DNA from: DAOUCV01 sp034432095 | Lineage (GTDB): Bacteria; Chloroflexota; Dehalococcoidia; Dehalococcoidales; UBA2162 | NCBI GenBank assembly: GCA_034432095.1 | Contig: DAOUCV010000077.1 | Coordinates: 1 to 6,389 of the forward strand | Direction: 5' to 3' | Length of the DNA: 6,389 nucleotides | Shown here: positions 1 through 5,972 of the stretch, in pieces | Numbering within the stretch: the first letter of the stretch is position 1 | How the letters are laid out: every line of letters starts with the position of its first letter | Translations under genes and position numbers: made by a program | Notes under the pieces: generated by a model | Database searches by the model: none | Told to the model about the DNA's origin: nothing | Seen by the model: only the letters and a program-made list of their open reading frames with translations

Positions 1-41
1 GTTTTCGCGACACGGCTAACTCCCTCGATTCTGAGTCTGGC

Positions 42-71
42 TTGACAGCAGGTTTCAAACAAGATTATAAT
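42..71 (+). promoter_or_regulatory. Consensus sigma-70-type promoter
   Basis: The -35 box TTGACA (42-47) and the -10 box TATAAT (66-71) both match the bacterial housekeeping consensus exactly, with an 18-bp spacer, one longer than the optimum. Transcription would start near 77-80 and run rightward into the tRNA-like sequence ending at 180. No sizeable open frame with a start codon follows, so the likely product is an untranslated RNA. The boxes are seen directly; promoter activity is inferred. Confidence 0.6.
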
Positions 72-122
72 CCACATCAAGAAAGGAGGCAAGCGGTTGG
101 TCTAGCAAGCGACTGCCAGCTT

Positions 123-180
123 GTCTCCTGGCAACCTTCTAAGCAGCGGGTCGTGGGTTCGAATCCCTCCAGGGACGCCA
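123..180 (+). tRNA. tRNA-Arg(UCU)-like 3' half with encoded CCA; no D arm, probably degenerate or an attachment-site remnant
   Basis: Bases 136-180 follow canonical tRNA spacing: anticodon loop CTTCTAA (136-142, anticodon UCU), stem 3' strand 143-147, variable loop GGGTC (148-152), T arm 153-169 with loop TTCGAAT (158-164) and one T-T mismatch (154/168), acceptor 3' strand 170-176, discriminator G177, CCA 178-180. The 5' side is abnormal. GTC(T)CCTG at 123-130 can pair with 170-176 with one bulged T, but the anticodon stem follows almost at once (131-135) with two mismatches, so there is no room for a D arm. No usual acceptor and D-arm sequence is found further upstream in the window. It may be a tRNA-Arg gene that lost its D arm, the displaced tRNA 3' half at the edge of an integrated element, or an unusual tRNA-like RNA. 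The tRNA origin of the 3' half is fairly secure; a working tRNA is doubtful. Confidence 0.5.
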
Positions 181-226
181 CAAAGCAGTGAAAAGTGAAC
201 CAAATGGATTGCCAGTCCAATACACC

Positions 227-256
227 TCTTACCATTTAAGAGAACCAAAGGTAAGA
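227..256 (+). terminator. Weak candidate terminator or processing hairpin after the tRNA-like RNA
   Basis: TCTTACC (227-233) is the exact complement of GGTAAGA (250-256), giving a 7-bp stem with a 16-base loop. The following bases are only mildly U-rich (TGTTAGTGTGT). An alternative 6-bp hairpin, CTCTTA/TAAGAG (226-231 with 237-242), uses the same left arm, so only one can form. Neither has a proper U tract, so termination is uncertain. Confidence 0.2.
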
Positions 257-327
257 TGTTAGTGTGTGGACATATGGGGATTACGTTCGGTGTTGCCGCG
301 CTCTTAGCTTACACGCTCCCAAACAGT

Positions 328-353
328 CGTTATTCTAGTAACGCTAGATAGCG
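328..353 (-). terminator. Two small adjacent hairpins downstream of the operon; possible 3' end
   Basis: CGTTA/TAACG (328-332 with 339-343, 6-base loop) and CGCT/AGCG (342-345 with 350-353) sit about 30-50 bases past the last stop codon of the minus-strand operon and share two bases. Position suits a 3' end, but the stems are short and no U run follows on the minus strand. This is the best operon terminator candidate in the 181-380 gap, and it is weak. Confidence 0.2.
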
Positions 354-380
354 GATACTCCCCATGCCCTCATTCACCGG

Positions 381-1931
381 CTATACAGTAATTACCGCAT
401 TCCCCTTTTCGGTAAGGCTAAACGTGGTGAACGCCAGCGCCTCCGCATCGTGATTACGGTGTGAAATAACTACTATATTTGATTGCTTATCTACCTTGGC
501 AAAGGCCTGCGCCAGGGCCTTCGTAACTGGGCTGAGCCTGGCGGCATTGTTAAGATTCTGGTATTCCAACTGTAATAACTGACCCAACACCTCGGATGCC
601 TGGCTCTTCGAAAACCGGATACGAGCTATATTAGCTCTTAATTTGACAACATCAGGGGGATTCAGGTATTTCACCGGGTTGATAAAGGTAACCATTTCTT
701 GAGCAACCTGGAGAGACTTGAGCAAAAGCTGTCGCGGCTGGAGCATTGGGGTGGTTACTTTGACACCCTCGTGGTCATAGGCGGCCAGTGCTGCCGGAAT
801 GTTCTCCTGGGCTAATGATATTGCCGTAGCAATAATGTTGTAGGCCAGCTTATCCGCCTCCTCGGCATCGCCAACAGCGAGATTTATCAGAATTATAGCC
901 GGCTGGCCGTGGAACTCAGCAAATTCTTTGGTTATCAACTGGTTGTACTTCAGCGAATGTTTCCAATCTATGTTTTTGAGACTATCGCCTGGTTGATATA
1001 ACTGACTACCATAGTACTCTACTCCTCTTCTCAACCCGTAGATTGCCTTTAGCGCTTCTATGTTGGAAATGAAGGGCAGGGCTCCCGGTTTAGTCTCCGC
1101 CAAATATCTCTTTGCCAGCCAGAAAGCATATCTTGCCCTGGGAATAACATAAAGGCGTATCAGCCCCAGTTCAAACCTGGTTTGAATTAAGCCCCACCGG
1201 TCCGTAGCGTGCGCCTTAAGCTTGATTATTGACGGTCCTGATAACGAGGGGGAAAGAGATACCTTTATTACCGGGTTATCTTCTTTTAATGATAATATAT
1301 TCGGGCTCACCTTCAGCCAATCATAAGGCGACTCCAGGAAGAGTGACCCACCTATTCGTGTCTTGGCGGTCAGCTTAACATACAAGTCCTCCTCTGAACC
1401 TGCTAGCATCCGGTGCTGAACCTGAGTCTCCTCTACTGGCTTAACTGGCAACCTGCGGAACACCACCGCACCTAGAATGCCAAGGTAGATAATTACAGTA
1501 GCAGAGGCTAAGAGAAGGGACAGGCTGCCGAGCAGTAATGAAACACCCAGCACAGCAACTGCCACCAAGAGAAGGGTTAGAGAAACACCAGTAGGACTAC
1601 GTACGTATCGGGTATCCCGGAGGACAAGTGTTTCAGAGGTTTCCTCTAGGTCATGATTGTTGAGAAGTAGCACAGGCAGGGAAATAAGCAAGGAGAAGAA
1701 GGGACCGACAGACGAGGTGAAGAATAAAACGACGGCAAAAAACACAAAATATTCCGTCAGCAGCTTGACAATGGCACTAATGGGCCACCGCCATAAGTAG
1801 AGACACCAGACAAGCAGTAGTATAGGGACAAAAGATAGCGCCAGTGGTGAGAGTATAGTGGCTATTATCAAGACAATCACCACATATATCCTGAGGAAGA
1901 CTACTACGCTGCGGCTATAGAGGCCAATCAT
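381..1931 (-). CDS. DUF58 membrane protein, last gene of the MoxR operon
   Basis: A 516-residue DUF58 protein starting at ATG (1931) and ending at TAG. The diagnostic DUF58 block is at residues 302-340: G-V-E-Y-Y, then Y-Q-P-G-D (312-316), I-D-W-K (321-324) and L-I-T-K-E-F (332-337). Before it come several hydrophobic segments (about 8-48, 58-90 and 114-157), then a beta-rich stretch (about 180-260). After the block a vWA-like region begins with strand AIILINLAVGDAEEAD (345-360), where family members usually carry a D-x-S-x-S metal site; that motif is absent, so metal binding is probably lost. DUF58 proteins are typical partners of MoxR ATPases and are thought to act as adaptors in assembly or activation of envelope or enzyme complexes. 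The start overlaps the MoxR stop in ATGA, indicating translational coupling; its own ribosome site is weak. Family assignment is firm; the client is unknown. Confidence 0.9.
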   Translation of the reverse strand: MIGLYSRSVVVFLRIYVVIVLIIATILSPLALSFVPILLLVWCLYLWRWPISAIVKLLTEYFVFFAVVLFFTSSVGPFFSLLISLPVLLLNNHDLEETSETLVLRDTRYVRSPTGVSLTLLLVAVAVLGVSLLLGSLSLLLASATVIIYLGILGAVVFRRLPVKPVEETQVQHRMLAGSEEDLYVKLTAKTRIGGSLFLESPYDWLKVSPNILSLKEDNPVIKVSLSPSLSGPSIIKLKAHATDRWGLIQTRFELGLIRLYVIPRARYAFWLAKRYLAETKPGALPFISNIEALKAIYGLRRGVEYYGSQLYQPGDSLKNIDWKHSLKYNQLITKEFAEFHGQPAIILINLAVGDAEEADKLAYNIIATAISLAQENIPAALAAYDHEGVKVTTPMLQPRQLLLKSLQVAQEMVTFINPVKYLNPPDVVKLRANIARIRFSKSQASEVLGQLLQLEYQNLNNAARLSPVTKALAQAFAKVDKQSNIVVISHRNHDAEALAFTTFSLTEKGNAVITV

Positions 1932-2875
1932 ATCTCTAGTTTAGGCACTGGCACCCTCTCCAGAGCCCTGTCCAAGATTATGCTGGGGGTGATGTCGTCC
2001 ATCTCAGCTTCAGGCTTAACCCTTATCCTGTGTTCCGTGGCGGGATGCATCAGGTGCTTGATATCATCAGGAATAACAAAGTCACGCCCGTCCAACAAAG
2101 CAAGCACCCTGGAACACTTGTAAAGTGCTATGCTACTCCTGATACTTGGTCCGGATAGTACATCAGGGTCAGAGCGTAAGGAGTCCACGAGCGAGGTGAT
2201 ATACTCCACGATGTCTGGCGAAACGTGAACCCCCTTAGCTAGCTCCTGCAACTCCTTTATTTCATCCAGAGTGGCTACCACATTTATATCGGGTTCATCA
2301 ATCCGGTCGATGTTACTTACTATCTGTTTTTCCTCCTCCTTTGAGGAATACTCACTTAAGACTCTGAGTAAGAACCTGTCTATTTGAACATCAGTTAACG
2401 GGTAGGTGCCTTCTGCCCCCGATTGAATTTGAGTTGCTATTACCATAAAGGGCTTTTCCAGGGGATAAGTTATCTTCTCAATGGTAACCTGGTATTCCTG
2501 CATAGCTTCAATAAGTGCCGACTGCGTTCTGGGAGTAGTTCGATTAAGCTCGTCGGCAAGGACTATATTGGCAAAGATTGGCCCCTCAATAAACCTGGAA
2601 TCCCCACTTGGGGAGTAAACATAAAACCCAGTTATGTCTGCTGGCATCATATCCGGAGTGAACTGTATCCGCTTGAACTTGCCACCGATTGCCTCGGCGA
2701 AGCTTCTGGCCAGCTTCGTCTTGGCGGTGCCTGGCAGCCCCTCAATGAGCACGTGGCCCCCGGCGATAAGGGCGAGCATGAGGGCTTCTTTAACTTTTTC
2801 CTTGCCAATAACAGCCTTAGAAAGTTCGCTCAGGACCCTTTCATACAGTTCGGAGACTTTATTAGTATTGTCCAA
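1928..2875 (-). CDS. MoxR-family AAA+ ATPase
   Basis: A 315-residue cytosolic AAA+ ATPase of normal MoxR length. Motifs seen: Walker A GLPGTAKT (46-53, Lys52), Walker B IVLADELNR (104-112, Asp108/Glu109), sensor-1 region ATQIQSGAEGTYPL (147-160), QIDRF (164-168), and sensor-2 Arg246 in GPSIRSS (242-248). MoxR proteins act as ATP-driven chaperones, usually with DUF58 or vWA partners, to mature or regulate a client complex. Sensor 1 departs from the common ATQNP form, and sensor 2 has SIR where SPR is usual; all key catalytic residues remain, so it should hydrolyse ATP. The start is TTG (2875), chosen because GGGAG lies about 7 bases upstream and the family N-terminus fits. It overlaps the DUF4350 gene by 14 bp, and its TGA overlaps the DUF58 ATG. 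No alternative family fits. Confidence 0.95.
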   Translation of the reverse strand: MDNTNKVSELYERVLSELSKAVIGKEKVKEALMLALIAGGHVLIEGLPGTAKTKLARSFAEAIGGKFKRIQFTPDMMPADITGFYVYSPSGDSRFIEGPIFANIVLADELNRTTPRTQSALIEAMQEYQVTIEKITYPLEKPFMVIATQIQSGAEGTYPLTDVQIDRFLLRVLSEYSSKEEEKQIVSNIDRIDEPDINVVATLDEIKELQELAKGVHVSPDIVEYITSLVDSLRSDPDVLSGPSIRSSIALYKCSRVLALLDGRDFVIPDDIKHLMHPATEHRIRVKPEAEMDDITPSIILDRALERVPVPKLEI

Positions 2876-3764
2876 TGTTTTCTCCCTTCTTCAGTGTATA
2901 TCTGGACACTGCCACAAATATCATAGCGGTGATACCCAGTAGTGCGTAAGGACTCGATAATAGTTCCCGGGCACCAACTAGCCTCGTCTTTGATACATCA
3001 AGGGGAGCCCTAGTTAGATGTGAGATGTCAATCATTATACTCTCTTGTTTGCCAGTGGGGCTGGTCAAATACCTTGTAAAGGCATAATTATCGTCCCTGC
3101 CCACCATACTGTTTATCACGATGCTGGGGTCAGCGACAAGTGCCAGCGTCCCCTTCCCAAGCCGAAATTTGGCGGCCACGACAAACGGACCCTTTGGCTC
3201 GTTCCCGTCCCAGGAGCCGTTCTCGTTTAGGTCCAAAAAGCTAGCCGTGGAGGACCGGGCCATTACCGCACTTTCTTCAACATTGGTTAGACTTGTGGCG
3301 TGGTTAAGCATTACCACATTTATATCGCTTTCCTTCACCTCGGGGGCGAAGTCGGTTATCCTGGGCATCCATTGGTTCTTGTAGCAAAAGAGGGCGTCGA
3401 GTAGAGGCTTATTGGTAAAGCGGACACTGACGCCGAGGTACGCCAGAACGCTATTCCCATAACCGTAATCATCCATCAATAACAGGGTGCCGCCGTTGTC
3501 AAGGAACTGCTTTATCTTTAGCAGTTCTTCGTTGGTGTAATCAATGTAGGGGATAGCCACCAGGACGCTATTCTCCGGCAAGTTGGGCAACTCCTCGAGC
3601 AAGCCGATACTATTAACACCGAATTCGCTGGAGAAGTTCTTTATCCCGTTCCACATTATATTGCTTGCCATGAAGTCCTGTACTGAGGGATAGAACCATA
3701 TACAGAGTAATGATATAACCAATATTAGCATCACGACAATAAACAGGACACTAGATACCCTCAC
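2862..3764 (-). CDS. DUF4350-type membrane-anchored protein
   Basis: A 300-residue protein with an N-terminal membrane segment (about 4-24), an extracytoplasmic domain, and a second membrane segment (about 268-287) followed by a short basic tail. The block LLKIKQFLDNGGTLLLMDDY (81-100), followed by GYGNSVLAYLG, matches the DUF4350 pattern of a helix, then GG-T-L-L-L-x-D and G-x-x-N-x-L-L. DUF4350 has a GATase-like fold, and its role is not established. Residues 178-189 hold a D-x-N-x-N-G-x-W-D-x-N-E loop resembling the calcium loops of dockerins and related extracellular proteins. The start is GTG (3764), supported by GGAGG nine bases upstream. It overlaps the 655-residue protein's gene by 14 bp and the MoxR gene by 14 bp. 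DUF4350 genes commonly accompany MoxR, DUF58 and DUF4129 genes, which supports the call. Confidence 0.75.
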   Translation of the reverse strand: MRVSSVLFIVVMLILVISLLCIWFYPSVQDFMASNIMWNGIKNFSSEFGVNSIGLLEELPNLPENSVLVAIPYIDYTNEELLKIKQFLDNGGTLLLMDDYGYGNSVLAYLGVSVRFTNKPLLDALFCYKNQWMPRITDFAPEVKESDINVVMLNHATSLTNVEESAVMARSSTASFLDLNENGSWDGNEPKGPFVVAAKFRLGKGTLALVADPSIVINSMVGRDDNYAFTRYLTSPTGKQESIMIDISHLTRAPLDVSKTRLVGARELLSSPYALLGITAMIFVAVSRYTLKKGENIGQY

Positions 3765-5718
3765 TCTTTGATTCCTCCACTATGATGCGAGATAGCTGCT
3801 GGCTCTTTTCCACATCCTCTTCTGTAGGTCTATATTGAGAATAGAGTAACCTTTCTATCATCCTGGTAAACTCGATAAAGTATTTACCAGCCGGTCCCAG
3901 TGCTTTACTACACTCGTAAGCAAATTCCCGTAATGTCACCTGAGGTCCCAACAAGGCTTTGGTTATTATTTGTAAGGCTCTCACCACCAGGCGATACAGC
4001 GAGAAGATTATAACCCGTGATGCCTCTCCGGCTCCTTCGCTCTTTTCAGTCCGGGCAGGGATAGTTACTTTCTCAGTGTATGCGGGAGCTCGTTCCTGCG
4101 GGAGCGCCCCAATGACGGGCCTCGCCGTTAGCCTCGCATAGACTCCCAGCCTTTTTCTTAGCCTGCCCGGCAGATAAATACCCAGGAACAACAGGACAGC
4201 GAAAAACGCGCCACAGTTCACCACATTTACCATTAATACGCTACTCGTGGCGCTGAGAGAAGCGTGCCATGGTTCCTTTGGGAGAACCTGTATTATCAGT
4301 TCTTGTGAACCTATCAGGCCGAGACCCATTCCCACCCCGATTTTAGTTTCGAAGGTACCATCTTCGGAGCTTACCAGTTCAAGGTGAGATTTACCCAGAC
4401 GCATTTTGATTAGTGCCCTATTAAGTTGCCCAACTTCGGAATATAGTCTACCCTCCAATCCAACGCTGCCCGGTATCATCGCCACCTTGGGTATTCTGAG
4501 GTCTAAAATTGGGGTTGCCTTGGTTACGTTTAGAATGGCACTGGCAACTACCGGCGAATACCTCCCTACTGCTGCCGAAGACACGGTGATAATGTGTTCG
4601 CCTATGTCTGCTTCGGGGTCTACTTTTATTTTTTGGGCGAACGCTTCCTGTGCTACAGCCTCGGTGATAAGGACATCGTCGAAATAAATTTCAACCTTTC
4701 TCTCGTTAAGCGGTGGGGACTCACCATAGTCGAACCGCCCCGTTACCGTGGTCTCCACTCCCGGATAGGCTTTATCTTCTACCGTAACCTCAAGCTCAGC
4801 CTCGTAAAAGAGGACCTTCACCTTCACCACCGGACTCAGAGATGCTAGATAAACACCTATATCTCTATCTCGAGGATAATAGAGCGCCTGTATCTCTAAC
4901 TCAGGTATGTACCAGTATGGAATCTGTAACATGCCCTGGTAAGACCCCAGGGCATCAGTCCTGACAGTGACATATCGAGAGCTGTTGACGAGGATATCAA
5001 CCTCTCGTCCAGCAAGAGGTCCCCCTTCGGATGCCAGTACACCCTGAAAGCGAACGTTATCACCCACAAAGGCAACTGTGGGCTGTATCTGAAGGGTAAT
5101 CTCTGTCGGGCTTAATGACTCTGGTGCTAAGACAGCTTCCATCAAGAAACTCTGATATAAATCAAGCGTCTCTTTTATTTTGTCGATTTTATCAAGTACC
5201 TGGTTATAGGCCCGTCTCAGGTCACTGCCCTCTGGAGCCGAAGACACTTTCAACTCCGCACCAATATTTTCTATAGCCTGCTCAATTCGCTCAAGCTCCC
5301 TATTTGCTTGGGATAAGTTTTGAGAGATTTGGGTCGCCAGCTCGGTTGCCTCATTTAAGCGAAATTGCTCCCTAAGTGCTCTGAGCTTGCCCAAGTCTTC
5401 ATCAATTGCCACCACCAGATGAGATATACTTATACTGGAGACGGCGAACCTGTCTGTCGCTACTCTTAGACTCTGAGGAACATTGGCAAAGGGCATCTTC
5501 TCCAGTCTGGCTTCAACTTCCGCCGGGTCCTTCTGCAGAACAAAGTCGAGAGAATCAGAATAGTACCTGAACAAAGCGATGCCGCTAAATACTACCTCGG
5601 CTGTTTCCGGGTTCTCGTGAGGCTCAGCGGCAAGTACCGAAGGGCTTATTATGAGGAGCACAGCCACGCATAGAACCGCCCCTACTATCCTTTTCCTTAG
5701 ATTTGCACGCAACGTCAT
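3751..5718 (-). CDS. Secreted coiled-coil/Ig-like membrane protein with cytoplasmic DUF4129-like tail
   Basis: A 655-residue envelope protein. A signal peptide (1-30) has a basic start, a hydrophobic core and a V-L-A cleavage site. Residues 100-195 are helical with long charged stretches that look coiled-coil. Three beta-rich segments follow (about 206-300, 305-398 and 402-495); the first has the pattern of carboxypeptidase-regulatory or Big-type domains (VAFVGDNVRFQGVL, then PLAGREVDI and RTDALGSYQGML). A membrane helix (about 496-517) precedes basic RLRKRLG, so the tail is cytoplasmic. The tail (about 565-650) contains V-T-L-R-E-F-A, L-G-P-A, F-T-R-M-I-E-R-L-L-Y-S and a final helix, like the DUF4129 domain at the C-terminus of many transglutaminase-like proteins. 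No transglutaminase domain is present. It could link an external structure to the MoxR/DUF58 pair inside. The ATG start (5718) overlaps the upstream stop in ATGA; the ribosome site is weak, suggesting coupling. Confidence 0.75.
   Translation of the reverse strand: MTLRANLRKRIVGAVLCVAVLLIISPSVLAAEPHENPETAEVVFSGIALFRYYSDSLDFVLQKDPAEVEARLEKMPFANVPQSLRVATDRFAVSSISISHLVVAIDEDLGKLRALREQFRLNEATELATQISQNLSQANRELERIEQAIENIGAELKVSSAPEGSDLRRAYNQVLDKIDKIKETLDLYQSFLMEAVLAPESLSPTEITLQIQPTVAFVGDNVRFQGVLASEGGPLAGREVDILVNSSRYVTVRTDALGSYQGMLQIPYWYIPELEIQALYYPRDRDIGVYLASLSPVVKVKVLFYEAELEVTVEDKAYPGVETTVTGRFDYGESPPLNERKVEIYFDDVLITEAVAQEAFAQKIKVDPEADIGEHIITVSSAAVGRYSPVVASAILNVTKATPILDLRIPKVAMIPGSVGLEGRLYSEVGQLNRALIKMRLGKSHLELVSSEDGTFETKIGVGMGLGLIGSQELIIQVLPKEPWHASLSATSSVLMVNVVNCGAFFAVLLFLGIYLPGRLRKRLGVYARLTARPVIGALPQERAPAYTEKVTIPARTEKSEGAGEASRVIIFSLYRLVVRALQIITKALLGPQVTLREFAYECSKALGPAGKYFIEFTRMIERLLYSQYRPTEEDVEKSQQLSRIIVEESKSEGI
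3770..3782 (-). promoter_or_regulatory. Ribosome binding site fixing the GTG start of the DUF4350 gene
   Basis: The minus strand reads GTGGAGGAATC just upstream of the GTG at 3764, with GGAGG nine bases from the start. It lies inside the 3' end of the preceding gene. This is the strongest Shine-Dalgarno in the operon and decides the GTG start. Confidence 0.6.
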
Positions 5719-5972
5719 CTTCCCGACAGGATTTCCACTACCTTCAGCACCACTACCACCATGAAGCCAGCAAACAATACGGCGCTAACGGAACTGAGAG
5801 CCCTCCTCGCCCTAGGATTAAAATACACATAAAGCAACGTAATAACCAAATAGGCGAGGACATTGAGGACAAAATAGACCCCAAGGTCCTTTTGACCAAG
5901 GAAGGCTAACAGCGTATTTATTGAGCCACCAGCCAGAGCAAGAGACACTATGTATTTGTTATATATCCTCAA
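5715..5972 (-). CDS. Small three-helix membrane protein, unknown function
   Basis: An 85-residue protein that is almost entirely membrane-embedded: hydrophobic segments at about 6-26, 30-51 and 59-82, with a basic loop N-P-R-A-R-R (52-57) between the last two. By the positive-inside rule the N-terminus and the basic loop are cytoplasmic and the C-terminus faces outside. I recognise no family. The start is TTG (5972), overlapping the upstream TGA as TTGA, with AGAGG about 7 bases upstream; its own TGA overlaps the next ATG. These overlaps on both sides make it a real gene despite its size. It may be a membrane partner of the large coiled-coil/Ig protein encoded next, an inference from position only. 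Confidence 0.75.
   Translation of the reverse strand: MRIYNKYIVSLALAGGSINTLLAFLGQKDLGVYFVLNVLAYLVITLLYVYFNPRARRALSSVSAVLFAGFMVVVVLKVVEILSGR

Larger units (their letters stand above)
78..256 (+). ncRNA. Candidate structured untranslated RNA containing the tRNA-like element
   Basis: This is the transcript expected from the promoter at 42-71. Helices visible by eye are TGCCAG/CTGGCA (114-119 with 128-133), the acceptor-like helix (123-130 with 170-176), the T arm (153-169), a 4-bp hairpin with a 7-base loop (205-219), and two competing hairpins near 226-256. The first two helices share bases and cannot coexist. A Shine-Dalgarno-like AAGGAGG lies at 83-89, but the only start at a suitable distance (TTG, 97-99) meets a stop after two codons. 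No known riboswitch or RNA family was recognised. The 3' end is a guess. Confidence 0.25.
181..380. other. Intergenic gap between convergent transcription units
   Basis: This 200-bp stretch separates the rightward tRNA-like RNA from the 3' end of the leftward operon. I see no convincing coding sequence on either strand. It contains the hairpins listed separately and a distant 7-bp inverted repeat ATGGGGA/TCCCCAT (274-280 with 359-365), short enough to be chance. Confidence 0.6.

Noticed and set aside
83..105. Leader peptide after the AAGGAGG motif
   Set aside because: The only well-spaced start (TTG at 97-99) is followed by one codon and a TAG.
78..180. Complete class II tRNA (Ser or Leu type) or tmRNA 3' end
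   Set aside because: The 5' sequence near 79-90 does not pair with the acceptor 3' strand, the 114-133 hairpin has an 8-base loop without a proper anticodon context, and the GCCA end with G discriminator does not suit tmRNA.
205..219. Anticodon-arm-like hairpin with a GCC (Gly) triplet in a 7-base loop
   Set aside because: The stem has only 4 bp and no T arm or acceptor follows, so it is probably chance.
2423..2942. Overlapping open frames on the + strand opposite the MoxR gene
   Set aside because: They lie antisense to a gene with complete AAA+ motifs and show no family-like sequence; they are by-products of its codon use.
4406..4848. Open frames on the + strand opposite the large envelope protein gene
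   Set aside because: No domain features, no good ribosome site, and the opposite strand encodes a coherent signal peptide-Ig-membrane protein.
5703..5909. A 68-codon + strand frame opposite the small membrane protein gene
   Set aside because: It is rich in His, Gln and Lys without pattern, while the minus strand gives three clean membrane helices with stop-start overlaps on both sides.
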